A DNA stretch of 64,000 nt from Pneumocystis sp. 'macacae' (lineage: Eukaryota; Ascomycota; Pneumocystomycetes; Pneumocystales; Pneumocystaceae), in NCBI GenBank assembly GCA_018127085.1, contig CM030729.1, positions 421,011-485,010 of the forward strand, in the 5' to 3' direction. Position 1 is the first letter of the stretch, and every line of letters begins with the position of its first letter. The notes beneath the pieces were generated by a model. It did not search any database. It saw nothing but the letters and a program-made list of their open reading frames with translations, and was not told where the DNA came from. This document shows positions 1 to 13,227 of this stretch, piece after piece. The translations under genes and the position numbers were made by a program.

Positions 1-3000
1 TTATGTGTTTTTACGCTTTATTTTATAATAATTTTATTATTTATTGTTTGAAAGCTGTTTTTACTTTGTTTAATGCTTATATGTTTAATATTTATAGAAA
101 TTTTTAAAGTTTATATTTTAATTTATTTTTCATCAAAACATTAGCAATAATGGATTGATTAATTATTAAGATTGTTGAAAAGTATTAACTTGTTTTATAC
201 TAGTATATTTTTTTTGATAATATATATATAAATATTATTATTAATGTTAATGGAATATATGTTTTAAGCATTTTTTTAAATTATAAGTGTATTTTTAATA
301 ACATAAAAAACGAGAATATTTTTTATTGTAGCACTGTATTCGTATTAATAGACTAAAATTGTTGATTTAATATAACTTTCAATATCAAGAATTTGATAAT
401 TTTGATAATTTTAAATATGAAAAAATTAGTTCATACATATATATAATATATTAAAATATAAAAATAAATAATTGAAGGTAATAAATTCTATTTTTTATAA
501 TATTTATGTTTAATATCTGATAAAAAAATTAAAAATACTTTGTAGATTTAGAAAAATTGTGAATGAGTTTTTAAAGATTAATAAATTATTGCTAATTTTT
601 TTAAAATAAAATATATATCAAAATATTTTGTAATTAATAAATATATTGATTAAATAAGTTATATTAATAATAAATAATTAACTTAGTACATATTATTTCG
701 GAAATGTTCATTGAGAAATTAAAATAATATAAAATAAATATTTCAATAATAACAATAATAAGTATAAGTATATTATTCTAATTCTGTAGATAAATTTTAG
801 TATTTTACAATTATTTGTTTAATAATAAAAATTCAATTATCTATTTTTTATCATTTTTATTACTTTTATTATTATCAATAAACTAATATTGGAAAATTAA
901 ATATGGAATATATAATATTTATTTTATTTTGTCTTTTTTTTATATTTTTATATTTTATATCTTGCACTAATATTTGTTCTAATTTATTTTTTATTACGGG
1001 TTTTAGTTAAAATAAATTCATATAATTATAAAAAACTATTATTATTATTACTACAATAAATCTTTTATTGAATAAATAATATTTTTTATGTTATCTAATC
1101 TTTTTTTAAGATTTTAATATTTAATTTTTCATTTAAATTATTTTAATAAGAGATAAATGCTTAATTTTAATAAAATATTTTTAAAATCTTCTTTTAGAAG
1201 TCTTAAGTATTTGCTTAATTATATTAATCTCATTATATTCAAAACGCATTATTTCTATATTTATTTTTTTTAATCTTTTAAAGAGTTAATTGATAAGTAA
1301 TTTTAAGAAATATGATTTTGATGACTTAAAAATTGAAGTATAGCTTTTTTAAATATAAAATTTGATTTTTAGATATACATTCTAGATTTTTAAAAAAAAA
1401 TGGATATTTTAGACGATAGTACAGATAGCACATTTAAAAGTACTATATATATATTTTTATTTCTAATATGATTAATTCATATACTTTCTCTAAATGAATA
1501 TATACTAATTTTTAAATATTTTTTAAAATATAATGAGCTTATAATTTATTTAATGTAATTTTATATTTAATAATCTTTGTAATCATTTATATTCAAATAA
1601 ATTAATAAAGTTTATTTATAGTATAAAATTATTTTATTTATTGTTTTAAATGATATTTTTTTATTTTAGATATCATAACTTTTTTTTAAAATATGTGAAT
1701 TAATTTTCTATATAATTTTAGTTTTCCTATATAAATGTTATGAAATATTATTTTTTTGTATTTATTTTATTAAAAATATTATTTGATTTTTAAAATTTTT
1801 AATATAAAATATTCACTATTTTTTTAGAGACAATATTATAGTTATTTTTTAATTAAAATATATTTAATTTTTTGATTTTTAAATGTTTCAGTATATAGTA
1901 ATGTATGTATAAGAAATAAATTAGAAAGGATATGTATAATTTTATATATGGTTTTTGTTTAAATAAAGTTTTATAAAAATAGAAGATATATTTTAAAAAA
2001 GCTATCTAAAAGAAGCAATTTTAATAGTTATATTTAATTATGACATAAAAGTATAAGTTTTTTAATTTTTTATTTTATAAATTTATTATAAAGTTATGTT
2101 TAAAAAAAACAAATTAGAAATTTTAGATCTGATTATGGTAAAAACTTAATGAATTGTAATAAAAATAAATTTAATATTACGTATTTTAAAATTTGATATA
2201 TTTACAATCTTAAGATATATAAGACAAATAATATGAAGAGTTTTTTTAGTGTTATAAAGATTTTATAGACTAAATATAATTTTAAAAACGTAAATATTTG
2301 AACTTTAAATTATATTTAGAATATATTAATGAGTTCTATATGATTATTAAAATAGTTATATTGTAATTATATATAAAAGGAATTATTTTCTGAATATTGA
2401 AAATATATAGTTACATGATATTTTTAAAACAAACGTTTTGATATATATTATTTAAAGTTGTTTAATTTTGTATGTTGTTTTGATTAGCATAATTAATGAG
2501 AATTTTTGTTAAATATTGGAGATGTTACTATTTATATAAAAATGCAAGAATTTATATAAAAATTTGTTTTTAATTTTAAGATTCAATAAAAATTTTAAAA
2601 TTTTAAATCAAAGTTCATTAGAATAGTATGCATTATGAAATGTTAAAAAATTATATATGTAATTTTTTTATTAAAAAATGATTATATATATTAGTATTAT
2701 GATTTTGAGATATTGAAATTATTTAAAATATTTTGTAAAAAAACAAATTATAATTTTTTAAAATTATATGTATCTAAATTAATTGTAATTTAATCCTATA
2801 ATTTGTACGTATTAGAGTGTTAATATAAAAAATTATACAATTTTTGTTAATGTTTTTATTAATAGTAACTTAATAACAATTATAAATATAATTAATCTGG
2901 AATTATTATGTATCATGGAAAAAAAAATTATAAAATTAATATATTGTATATATTGATTTTGGAAAAATAAATTAATTATATAGAAATTTAAAGTTTAATA

Positions 3001-6000
3001 TAAAAAAGCTTCTGATTTATAAAAACAATTAAGGCCTAATGAATATAAAATATATTTATAATTATTTTTAATAAGATAAACCTGAAAAAAATAGAAGAAA
3101 TAATATATTTTAGATTAAAACAAAATATTGTTATTTGAAAAATTATAAGAGAATATAGAAAAAGAATATTTAGGTGTTAATAATGATATATTTTTTTTGA
3201 TTTAAATCTGAAATGTTATTTTAAATTATTTTAGTAATTATTCTTAAAATAAAAATAATTTATTCTAAAAAAAAAATATAGAAAAGGATGTCTCAGTATT
3301 TAAAAGATGAAAAATTGGAATTATTTGTTTGAAAAAAGGATTAATATTATAGAGAGGGGTTTAGATAAAAATGATAATGAATTTAGATATCTTAAAAATA
3401 TAAGAGTTACTATATAAATAATAAGGTTAACCAACGTTTGATAAATTAATTTTTTAGAAAAAATCAAATAGATTACAATATAATTATGCTTAAAGATATT
3501 TATAATGATGACTAATTTATGATTTATAATTGAAATTTTAAAAAGGAATATAGTCTATTTTTGTAGACATTTCTAAAAATATCTAGAAATAATAATATAT
3601 TATTGTTTTATAATGATGATATAATAATTGAATGTGTTTTTGATTTGGTTAATTTTATTTTTAATTGATATTTTTATTTTAATAATTTTTTTATATTTTT
3701 TCTACCATTTATATAATTTTATATTGAAAAAGTATGTCTGTAAATATTAGTTTTAAATGTTTAAAAATTTAGAAAAATATAGTTTTGAACATAGTTATTT
3801 ACAAGTTCTATTAAGTTAGATATCTAACTATTAAAATGATGTAAAATTATTTATAACATTTTAAAAATATTTTTCTTTTACCGTTAATATTTTTTAAAAT
3901 AACTATAAAACATGGTGAGACTATATTATTTTTAGGTTTTTTATGTTCATTGGTTCGATTTCATTTATAAAAACTATCACTGTTATTTATATAAGTAAAA
4001 ATTTCTAGTAATTATAATTATAAAAATTACTAGTATTAAAGTAGATTTAATATCTAAAAATAGAAAATATGATTTTTTAATCATGAATTGTTACTGATAT
4101 TTGAAATAATAATTGTTTAATTATTTGAAAAAAATATAGATTATTTAAAATACTTAGAAATCAATTATAAATTGCATAATATTTTTTCTAAAATATGGTT
4201 ATACATAATATATACTAGAAAATATAAAAGTCTTCTACTTCTATTATTTTGAAATCTGGTGTACTAATAACATTAAAATTTCTTTATATTTAAAAAAAAA
4301 TATTTTTTTGGTTGTTTATTGTAATTTTAACTTGAAAAGTCATTAATAATAAGTTGTTTTATTTTGATTTTTTTGTATATTTATTTATATTTTGCTATTC
4401 ATTAACTAATATATACGTTAATTGAATAATAATTATAATATGTATATTATTATTTTTCATGATTATAATATTTTTTGTCATTTTGTTTAAAATATTATAA
4501 ATAAACAATCTTTATTTTTGAGCTTAGCATTTCAGGATTAATTCGAATTGAGATAAGCTAATGATTGATTAATCGAAATGTTTTTCTATGATAAAAAATA
4601 TTATAGTGTATTTTTCATTGGTAATATTAAATACCTTGTTCAGTATATGTTACCTATTCTTACAAAATAATTAATAATTTTTATTTCCATAAACAAGTTT
4701 CAATATAATTTTTGCTTTAAGAAAATTGATAAAAACATTATATTTATTAGTGATAATTAAATATTATATATTTTCTTTTTGTTGATATATGTTCAAATAT
4801 TTGTAATTAATGTATGAATACTTGGTAGATTGTTTTACATAAAATAAGATATATATTAATATATCATTGATAAATGTTTTATAATTTGTTGATAGTCTAT
4901 GTCGAATTTTATAATTTTTGCTTTTTGTTTTAAATTTAATATATGTGCCTAGATTTATTTTTGTGACAAAAAATATTATATTTAGATTGTAATAAATAAA
5001 TCATATATATTAGAAACAAAATTTTTATTTAATTTTTTTTATTGAATTTTAATTTTTTTTATATTTTTGCCAGTTTAGTAATACTTTAGAAATTAAATAA
5101 ATATTATAATTTCTTGTTATATAATAATTATAATGAGTATACTTTTAATAGAAATTTTATGTTTTAATAAGCTAAGAAAATTGATGAATGTACTATAATA
5201 ATTAATTGTATTATAAATGTTGAATTATATTGTTTAATATCTTTGTTGATTCAAGATATTTTTTATTGTTTTTTATTTGTAAAAAAATAATAATTTTTTA
5301 AATTGAAAATATTATATCATATCATATACAAGTATTTTAAAAATTTTAATTTTTATTTACACATTTAGAATTACTATTTGAGAGTGAAAAGCATTTGATT
5401 TTTATTGATAACTTTTTTATTTTTTTATATTAAAAAATTATTTCTTTTAATATTTATGCTTTGTGTTGAATTATTATAATTTTATATGGGACAAAATAAT
5501 TTTAAATCTGAATTTACTAAAAAACGTTTAAGTGTTATCATTTGCTTAGTCAAAATTAAAATTTAATCAATAATTATAAAATAGTAAAATGTAAGTCTAA
5601 TAATTTAACAAAAAACCGTTAACTTTTAACTGTTTAAATAAATCAATTTCGATAAGTTTTAAAATAATTTAAAAAAATTATAAAAATGTCAAAAAATATC
5701 TTAGTTATTTTTCAATAAATTGAAACTATAATATATTACGGATCGTTTTTGTATAAAATTATATTATTAAAAATATTATTTTTGTTTTAAACTATGAATT
5801 TTTTGTGCTTAGTAATTTTTAAAATAAAATGTTTTAGTATATATTTTTATAGGTTATTATTGCCTTATTTTAACTAATTTTTATGTTATCAATTTCACCA
5901 CATCAATAAATTCTTTATTATGTATACAGTTAAACGTTTTTAATAGTAGATAGATAAAATGAAATTTTTACGAATTTTTAATATACTATTTTTAAAATAA

Positions 6001-6076
6001 ATGTATAATAATATATATGTAATATGCATTTGAATATATATTATAATATTTACAAAAAAATATTTATTTAAATATT
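1..6076. other. AT-rich gene-free region
   Basis: No open frame of 60 codons or more starts here on either strand, and I could not assemble conserved exons. The DNA is extremely AT-rich, with T above A and G above C on the top strand. No long tandem repeat was seen. A gap this long is out of keeping with the packed genes to its right. It could be a centromere-like, heterochromatic or degenerate region; nothing in the sequence decides between these. Confidence 0.7.
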
Positions 6077-7380
6077 TTAATAATTTTTATACCACATAAT
6101 TGAAATACTAAGTATTGCTATTGTTATTATAAACAATGCACTATTTAGTCTAATTTTATTATTTATACTATATGATTTTTTTTTTTCTAGTTCATCTAAT
6201 TCCATATAATAAAGCTTTGTTGCATGCTCTAAATGATATTTTTTTCCGAAATCTTTTATACAACTATGTTTTAGTATAAATTTCCAATTTGATAATGTAT
6301 ATGGAGGAATAATTTCTCTTAATACTATAGCTTTTTGCAATGTACGTTTTGAAGGACATTTTTGAGTAAATTTGGTTAAAACTTTATGTAAAATATCGGG
6401 TTCTTCTTTTGTTATACTTAAAATATAATTTTTTTGTTGAATAATAGTCTAATATACTTTAGTATTGGTCAAAAAATAAAATAATAATATAAACTTACTG
6501 CTGCACATACGTAAATAATCATAATAGTATCAGTAGCTAAAATGAAATCAAAAACATTAAGAACATCATCAAAATGCGTTGTTTTATATGAAAACCATGT
6601 TAAATATGATGCTAAAGCAAAATGTGATGGAATATTTGTAATATGTTCTCCAAGTTCTCGGTCTTTTTTTAATATTATTGATTTTATGAATTCAAGATGA
6701 TCTAATATGGGTGATAATGATGGTAGAAAGAAATCTATAAATTAATTTTTTTTTAAACAAACATATAATTACCACGGATGCGTGTTAATGATATATATTC
6801 CAAGAGCTTTACTGCTTCTTTTTTTCCAATACATAGTAAAAATACTTGAGCAATATTATGGTATCCCTAAATATGTTAAATAATAATAATATACATAAAT
6901 GATAATATACTTGGAAATAATTAAAGTTTGGATGTTTTCTAAGTATTTCCACTATTAATGATTTCAATTCTTTTCTTTTTTTTTCTAATTTTTTATGAGT
7001 AAGATCTTTTCAAATATCAGATTTCGTAAATAGAATTATAGAATTATAGAATTCACTTATAGGATAATATATAAATGATCGATCAACATCAAGTTGAACT
7101 TGATTCTCATCTTTATGAGCTGGTAATAATTTCCAATGGGTTTGATGATTTAATGTTTCATTTTCTGGACATATAAGAATATTCCCTATAAAAAATGGTC
7201 AAATCTATATATATATTATGAATAATTACATATTTTTTTTCTTAAATAATTATTTTTAAATCCAATACCTTGTGCTCCATATTTTTTTAACTTTGCAATA
7301 TCATTTTTTAAAATTGCATGATTAAAATCAATAAATTCTAATTCATTATTATTTGGTTGTATAGTACCTTTAAAATACAT
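6077..7380 (-). CDS. GYP8: TBC-domain Rab GTPase-activating protein with C-terminal membrane anchor (GYP8/TBC1D20 type)
   Basis: Six exons joined by eye (7380-7269, 7185-7057, 7005-6911, 6866-6773, 6734-6499, 6448-6077) give 345 residues with consistent phases. Both TBC fingers are visible: the arginine finger VQLDVDR (IxxDxxR form) in exon 2 and the glutamine finger YFQG at the exon 3/4 junction, followed by YHNIAQVFLL as in the TBC1D20 family. The C-terminus has one hydrophobic segment (SALFIITIAILSISIMW) before a short tail, as expected for an ER or Golgi tail-anchored GAP acting on Rab1/Ypt1-type GTPases. Without the 51-nt intron at 7006-7056 the frame would meet TGA at 7010-7012. Family assignment is firm; the exact Rab partner is inferred from the family. 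Confidence 0.85.
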
Positions 7381-8335
7381 AGTTTAACTTTTTTTTATTA
7401 TGTAAAAATAAATGAATTGGTTGTAAATTATTTATAATCGATAAAAAATTGAAAATCAACAATTTAAATATTATTTGTAATTCTTTATATATACAATTTA
7501 AACTAATGTAATTTAAAAATTGAATAATAATACTTAAATATAATTCATTGAAAAATATATATTGTTTGATATCTTTTATATACTTTATACTTTAAGATAG
7601 TAATTTATCTATTGTTTTCACTATTGTTTTTTATCATATTTTATACTAGAACTAAACTAAATTAATAATCATCATTAATTGTTTTATATATTAATTTTTA
7701 ATTAGAATCTAACAAAAATATTTTAATTTTAAAAATATTTTACGTTAATTTAAATATATCATTAATATATTTTATTCTGAATTTGATAGACTATAATAAA
7801 TTATATTGATTTTATTTTATTTATTATTATTTAATATTACATTTTTTAAATAATTTTATATATTTAAAAATATTTACATATTCTAACCATTAATTTTAAA
7901 ATTTACATAGAATATATATAAAAATCGACATTTTCTAAATATTAAAACCATAATTATATTATATAATTGGTAGACTCTAATATTGTTTTTATACTTTATA
8001 TATTTTAATAATCCAGCCCAATAACTTTTAACAAATAATTATAATAAAATTAGTTACATTTAGTTATATAATTATATAATATCAATATTATCCATAATAT
8101 ATGTATTTTAAAAATATTAATAAAAGTATAAATTAGAGTCAAAAATATATTTAACATATTTTACTATATAATTTAAGCATACTAAATTTATTAATTCCAA
8201 TATATTTAAATTAAAAGTGAAAAATATTAAATTATCAATTATTTATTACAAGAGCATCACTACAAATATAACAAATTTACTATATAAATAAAAAACAGCA
8301 AAACATTAATAATTTAACTAAAAGATATAAAAAAA
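7381..8335. other. AT-rich intergenic region
   Basis: About 950 bp between the GYP8-like start and the HUL5 stop, both on the minus strand. It should hold the GYP8 promoter and the HUL5 3' UTR. I see only AT-rich low-complexity DNA, with the top strand shifting here from G/T bias to A/C bias. Confidence 0.6.
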
Positions 8336-11300
8336 TTAAGCAAGATCAAATCCAGCACCAAAATTAACAGCATATAAAAGTTTACTTTTTTTATAGATTA
8401 ATACTATTAAAATTATATTAAATATTTATTACCTTTTCATAGTAGTTTTATCATTATACCTTGGAAGCATTAAAAGATTGACACAAGTGGAAGCAGTAGG
8501 AAGTCTATTAATATCATCACCACCATTGCGAATACAAAATAAAGGTCTCAAATCTTTAAAACCTAAAAGTGGAGGTCTTGATACACTAGTAACAAACTTT
8601 AACAATAATCGACGTTCAATATCAGAGAACTCATGAACAACACTCCAAAAAAGCTCAATAGTAGGATCATCATCTTGAAATCCACCATAAACAGAATTAT
8701 TACGTAAATCATTTATATCTATAGGTATAGAAGAACCTCCAATCAAATTTTGTAATTCTTGACAGCTAAACATTGATAGCCATTTAATATCAATAATTTC
8801 AGATAATCCTTTAAAAAAAGCATTAGATTGTTTTGAAATAACTTTATTAAGCCGATAATCAGCCAATGTATATATGTATTGTAATCGATTTCTCTTTGTC
8901 ACAGAAACACTAGAACCACCAGGTATTAATTCAACAGTAACAAATTTCCCAAATTCTATTAATCGAAAATTTTAATAATTATAATCAAAAATGACATCAT
9001 ATAATACCTTCTTCAATAGAAGTAAAATTAAGAAACAAATCATTTTCAACGTCACCAGTATATCGTTTTAAAAATATCTTTCTGATTAAGAATTTTTTAA
9101 AAAGATAAAAATATTACCAATCCTTTATATAACTCAGGATCCAAAATGAACAAATCGTCTACTAAAATAGTGATAAATCAAAATAATCATTAGGATAAAC
9201 TTACAATGACTCACTTTTCCAAGAAGCTTCATCAAAAAAAACGGTGCAAAAGTTACATCAAGAAGAATAGTCTCATATATACATTTTCCAATCAATCTTC
9301 CCAAAAATTCAAAACACTGAAGCTGTGCAGCTAATATAATTAATTATATTAAAAAAAATCAAATCATACGTTCACATGCATATGAATGAGGATTAGGATA
9401 CAATAAATGCTCATGAGTCTCACAAAATAAACCAAAACCCGTATCAAGAGCCTGTTTACAAATACTAAACAACATTAATCATATATATATATATATAAGA
9501 AAGCAATACCTTACTAAAAATTCCTTTGTAATACCACCACCATCTATACCAACTTCGGGTAAACCATATCGATCAACGAAAATAATATTAATTGGCTTTT
9601 TAATATCTTTACCAATACTATAAAGTGTTGTAAATCCATCCTCAAAAATATTATCACGTCTAATTGTTACAGAAAACCTATTTACTACATCCCAGGAATT
9701 CAAATGTCCTGATATTTCCATGTCATGATTGATCAAAGATTGTAATATGTGAATTCTTATAGAAAAAGGAATATAAAAAGGAAATTTTCGCAAAACGTTT
9801 ATATAAAATTCGGTAGAATTTAACATATCATCATAACTAGATATTAACTGATTACTACTATCAATTTTTTCATCACTTTTAAGAAACTCAGCAATAACAG
9901 AAGACACAAACATAGTCATATCGATTCGATTATTAAATAACCAATAATCATGAGAAAAAAACGGCCTCCGGGAACTAAAGATGAATAAAAGATATAATTA
10001 TGAAAAAAATAATACTTCCGAATAAACAATTGCTGTATTAACATTGTAACGATATCACGTAAACGAATTATACTAAACCAACTCATATTATGGGATTGAA
10101 AACATGTGTCCAAATATTGACTACGACAATAAAGTACATAAGAAAACTCCTTTATAATAATCAGCATATGTTTTAAGACTACATAACATACTTTTAAAAA
10201 TTTTATTAAAACTTCTATATCATCAAAAACAATAAAATTTCTTATAGGATCAAAAAATTCATCATCAACCTTTAATTAAAATATGTTATAAAATAAAGTT
10301 TAATATTACCATTGTCATCAGAATTCGAGAATAAAGTTCAAGTAAAAGAATCATGCTATACCATTGTTCATTCCATCTTAAAAAGAAACTACCTTCACAA
10401 AGATTTATGTTTCCATTATTTTTCAGCGCTTTTATATATGATTTAGTTATCTCCCACAATATAAATAACATATTTGTATCATTGAATTCATCAATGCTAG
10501 TAGAAACAATAGTAAGCTGAGTCATTATTTCTGACCTTTTTAAAGGCCAGAATTCCATCAATACCACAAAAAGCTTAGAAATATTAACAACAGTAGATGG
10601 AAAAACGTATGTTATTATTTGAGCAATATGTTCAGTTGAAAAAAGAATAAAAAGATTTAATTTAGAAAACAACTCTTCAGATACAATCCTAGGAACCGAT
10701 ATTTCAAAAACATCATCATTATCATCAAAACTAAGATCACAATACGTTCCTACAGAAACTTTTGTCTTTTTAAGTATACATATCAAAATCTCACTAACCC
10801 ATTGAGAATATAAATCCTACCTAATATCATACTAAAATAATAATAATACTAATACGTACTACTTCATCTAAAGAAGAAAGCTTTAATTTCATATTATCCA
10901 AATCCACCAAATACAACAACACATTATGCAATATCCATAAAAGCTCTTCTTTCGAAAAACAATCGAAATTTATGTCCAATATGACATGTAAAAATACAAA
11001 TTTAGAGAAAAAACTCTCAAGCTGAAACATTATAAAATTCATTAAATCAGAATATTTTTTAGTTAAAACAAAAAAACCCATAACAAATTTAGATAATACT
11101 ATTTTTTGCACTGAATATTCAAATATATAAAAATATTTTAATGGTTTTATAACAGCCAAAATGAAATTTTGTATATCAGGAGAATTAATAATTGCATCCT
11201 AAAAACATGTAAACTAAATTATACAATTTCCATTATATATCAACATTTCTAGAAATATAAAGATGAAGCTCTTTATAATAACCAAGATTAATCAATGAGA

Positions 11301-11905
11301 CATTTAAACAAGCAAGATCCGGCAAAATCATAAAGATAGATTTATGAAATAGAATATTACTAATAATTAATCAATAAATAAAATAATAGAAACAGAAAAA
11401 ACTTTGTAAGATTTATAGTTTTTACCAATATATAACCAAAGCGAGACACAATCCACAATGAAGTATTAGATAATAATTCTAAAAGTGAAATATTTCTACA
11501 AGACAACATCAAAATAATTTCTACAAGATCATGTAACCTATAGAAATCCTTTTCTATTTGATAAAAAAATATCAATCTCCTAATATTTTTCAGAAAAAAA
11601 ATATCAGAAAACCTCAAACTAGATTTATATTCAAAAATATCTTGATCAAAATCATCACGCAATGATTCTTTGGCATGTTTCATAGCTATTCTAGATCGTA
11701 TAATTTTCTTTTTTTATTAATATTTTTTTTTCATAACTTCACTACTAACCTGCAATAAAAGAGCAGCACTTTGTTTACGACGTTCATCATCTCTTTTCTT
11801 CCTATCATTTACAACTTTTTTAAGCAAAAGCTCTTTAGTTTCTTTTTTTTTTTTCCCAAGATTAATAATTCGTTTTGACTTATAATTACCTTCAAATGAA
11901 TACAT
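8336..11905 (-). CDS. HUL5: HECT-type E3 ubiquitin ligase, Hul5/UBE3C family
   Basis: The first exon (11905-11717) encodes the family-typical N-terminus [17 protein letters not shown], then a charged helix rich in K, R and E. Following exons give a long helical region. The HECT domain lies in the 9919-8336 part, with [16 protein letters not shown] and, after further exons, [27 protein letters not shown] read in pieces. The catalytic motif [12 protein letters not shown] is in the 8902-8429 exon, so the thioester cysteine is present. The last exon, after an intron at about 8400-8448, ends [10 protein letters not shown], matching HECT C-termini. Hul5 enzymes extend ubiquitin chains on proteasome-bound and misfolded proteins. 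At least eight exons; the inner junctions are approximate. Confidence 0.9.
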
Positions 11906-12264
11906 TCAATAAAAATTCAAAAATACAGCAATATTTTTCAAAAACTCGTTTTTCTTAGAAATAAACATTCGCTACAAATATAATTATATCACGAAATTTA
12001 TCATTTATAATAACCCCATGTTTCGATTCTCACCAAAATTAATTTTAAAAACTTAACATCTCATTATATTAATTTTTTTTTTTTTGAAATTATCATATCT
12101 ATAGTTTAAATACAATGAAATTCATCTTAAATTTTTCTAACTCAACAATAAGAAAAAGAATTAACATTTGCAGCATAAATTTTTCAACCACATTTATACA
12201 CAAAAATGAAATAAATACCTACCAAAAAATACATAAAAGTCCGGAATTAGGCTAGTATTATAAA
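11906..12264. promoter_or_regulatory. Divergent promoter interval, HUL5 / RSM7
   Basis: About 360 bp separate the divergent starts of HUL5 (minus) and the uS7m gene (plus), so both promoters must lie here. No clear motif was recognised. It also holds a 46-codon open stretch from ATG 12115 that looks like a mitochondrial presequence in frame with RSM7 but ends at TAG 12253-12255. Confidence 0.5.
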
Positions 12265-12942
12265 ATGAAAACATATGAAAATTTACTCTTTAAAGAAAAG
12301 ATTAAAAGCAAATTTAAAACTGAAATAATTGCCGCAAATCCTAACCAGAAAATTTCAGAGTTAAAAAGTGATATAAATAACATGTCAATTTTAAATCTAG
12401 AAAACAAAGAAATACAGACTTTAAACGGTTGATAATAAAATTTATACCCCTTAACCTGCTTAAACGAATAGAACAACCTAATCTTATTAACACACTTTTT
12501 AATCATACTGTTGGAATCATAATGAAAAAAGGGAAAAAAACGAAAGCACAAAAACAACTTGAAAATGTATTCATAAATATCAAAGAAAAAACGAATACAA
12601 ATCCACATTTCATTTTTTCTAAAGCTATTGAAAAAGCATCACCTTTAATAAAACTTGTATATCACAAACTTAACATAAATATAATTTTAATAAATCAAGG
12701 TGTCTGCAAAAAGGGGTTCTAAATCCATAAAAATACCTATTCCTTTAAATAAGCATCAACAGCATAGAAAAGCAATTGTCTGGATTATTGAAGCTAGTAA
12801 TAAACGACATAACAGAAGCTTTTCAGAACGCCTAGCACAAGAGTTGATTGCAGTTGTAGATGGGACCAGTTCTGTTTTCCAAAAGAAAGAACAACTGCAT
12901 AAATTAGCATTAGTACATAATTCTGAATTTAACTATCACTAA
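12265..12942 (+). CDS. RSM7: Mitochondrial small-subunit ribosomal protein uS7m
   Basis: Exons 12265-12427, 12472-12656 and 12700-12942 join in phase to 196 residues. Exon 2 encodes IMKKGKKTKAQK, matching the uS7 N-lobe, and exon 3 encodes HRKAIVWIIEASNKR and SFSERLAQELI, the classic uS7 C-lobe that binds 16S-type rRNA in the decoding region. Introns are 44 and 43 nt, the first with a TTAAC branch-point-like motif. The chosen ATG gives an N-terminus that is not a typical import signal. A better one begins at ATG 12115 in the same frame but is cut off by TAG at 12253-12255. The true 5' end is therefore unsettled; the product identity is not. Confidence 0.88.
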
Positions 12943-13227
12943 TTTCAAATTAGATAAATAGAACAAATGCACAAATTCGGGCATAGTAAATTTAATAATA
13001 TATAGATGTGCATAAATAATATACATCTACATACATCTACATACATATATATATTGTATTTTAATATTATCTACATGTATATGCAAGTTTTTTTTACTTA
13101 ACTTTTAGAACAATTATATTTTAACCAAACAATACTGGATATATAAGATATATAATTATAATATAACAATAATGAAACGAAGTATTAAATAACACTAATA
13201 ATTCCATGTATTTCTATAATTCGAATC
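12943..13227. other. Convergent intergenic region with ACATCT/ACATAT short repeats
   Basis: Lies between the converging uS7m and universal stress protein genes. Contains a short tandem run of CATCTACATA-like units near 13022-13055. No gene seen. Confidence 0.5.

Noticed and set aside
4515..4560. TTCGAAT loop-like motif with nearby GAGCTTAGC and AAGCTAATG, tRNA-like at first sight
   Set aside because: No T-stem, acceptor stem or anticodon arm can be drawn around it; AATTCGAATT is just a palindrome in AT-rich DNA.
1..6076. Possible mitochondrial or transposon fragment because of extreme AT content
   Set aside because: No mitochondrial gene, rRNA, terminal repeat or integrase-like frame was recognisable.
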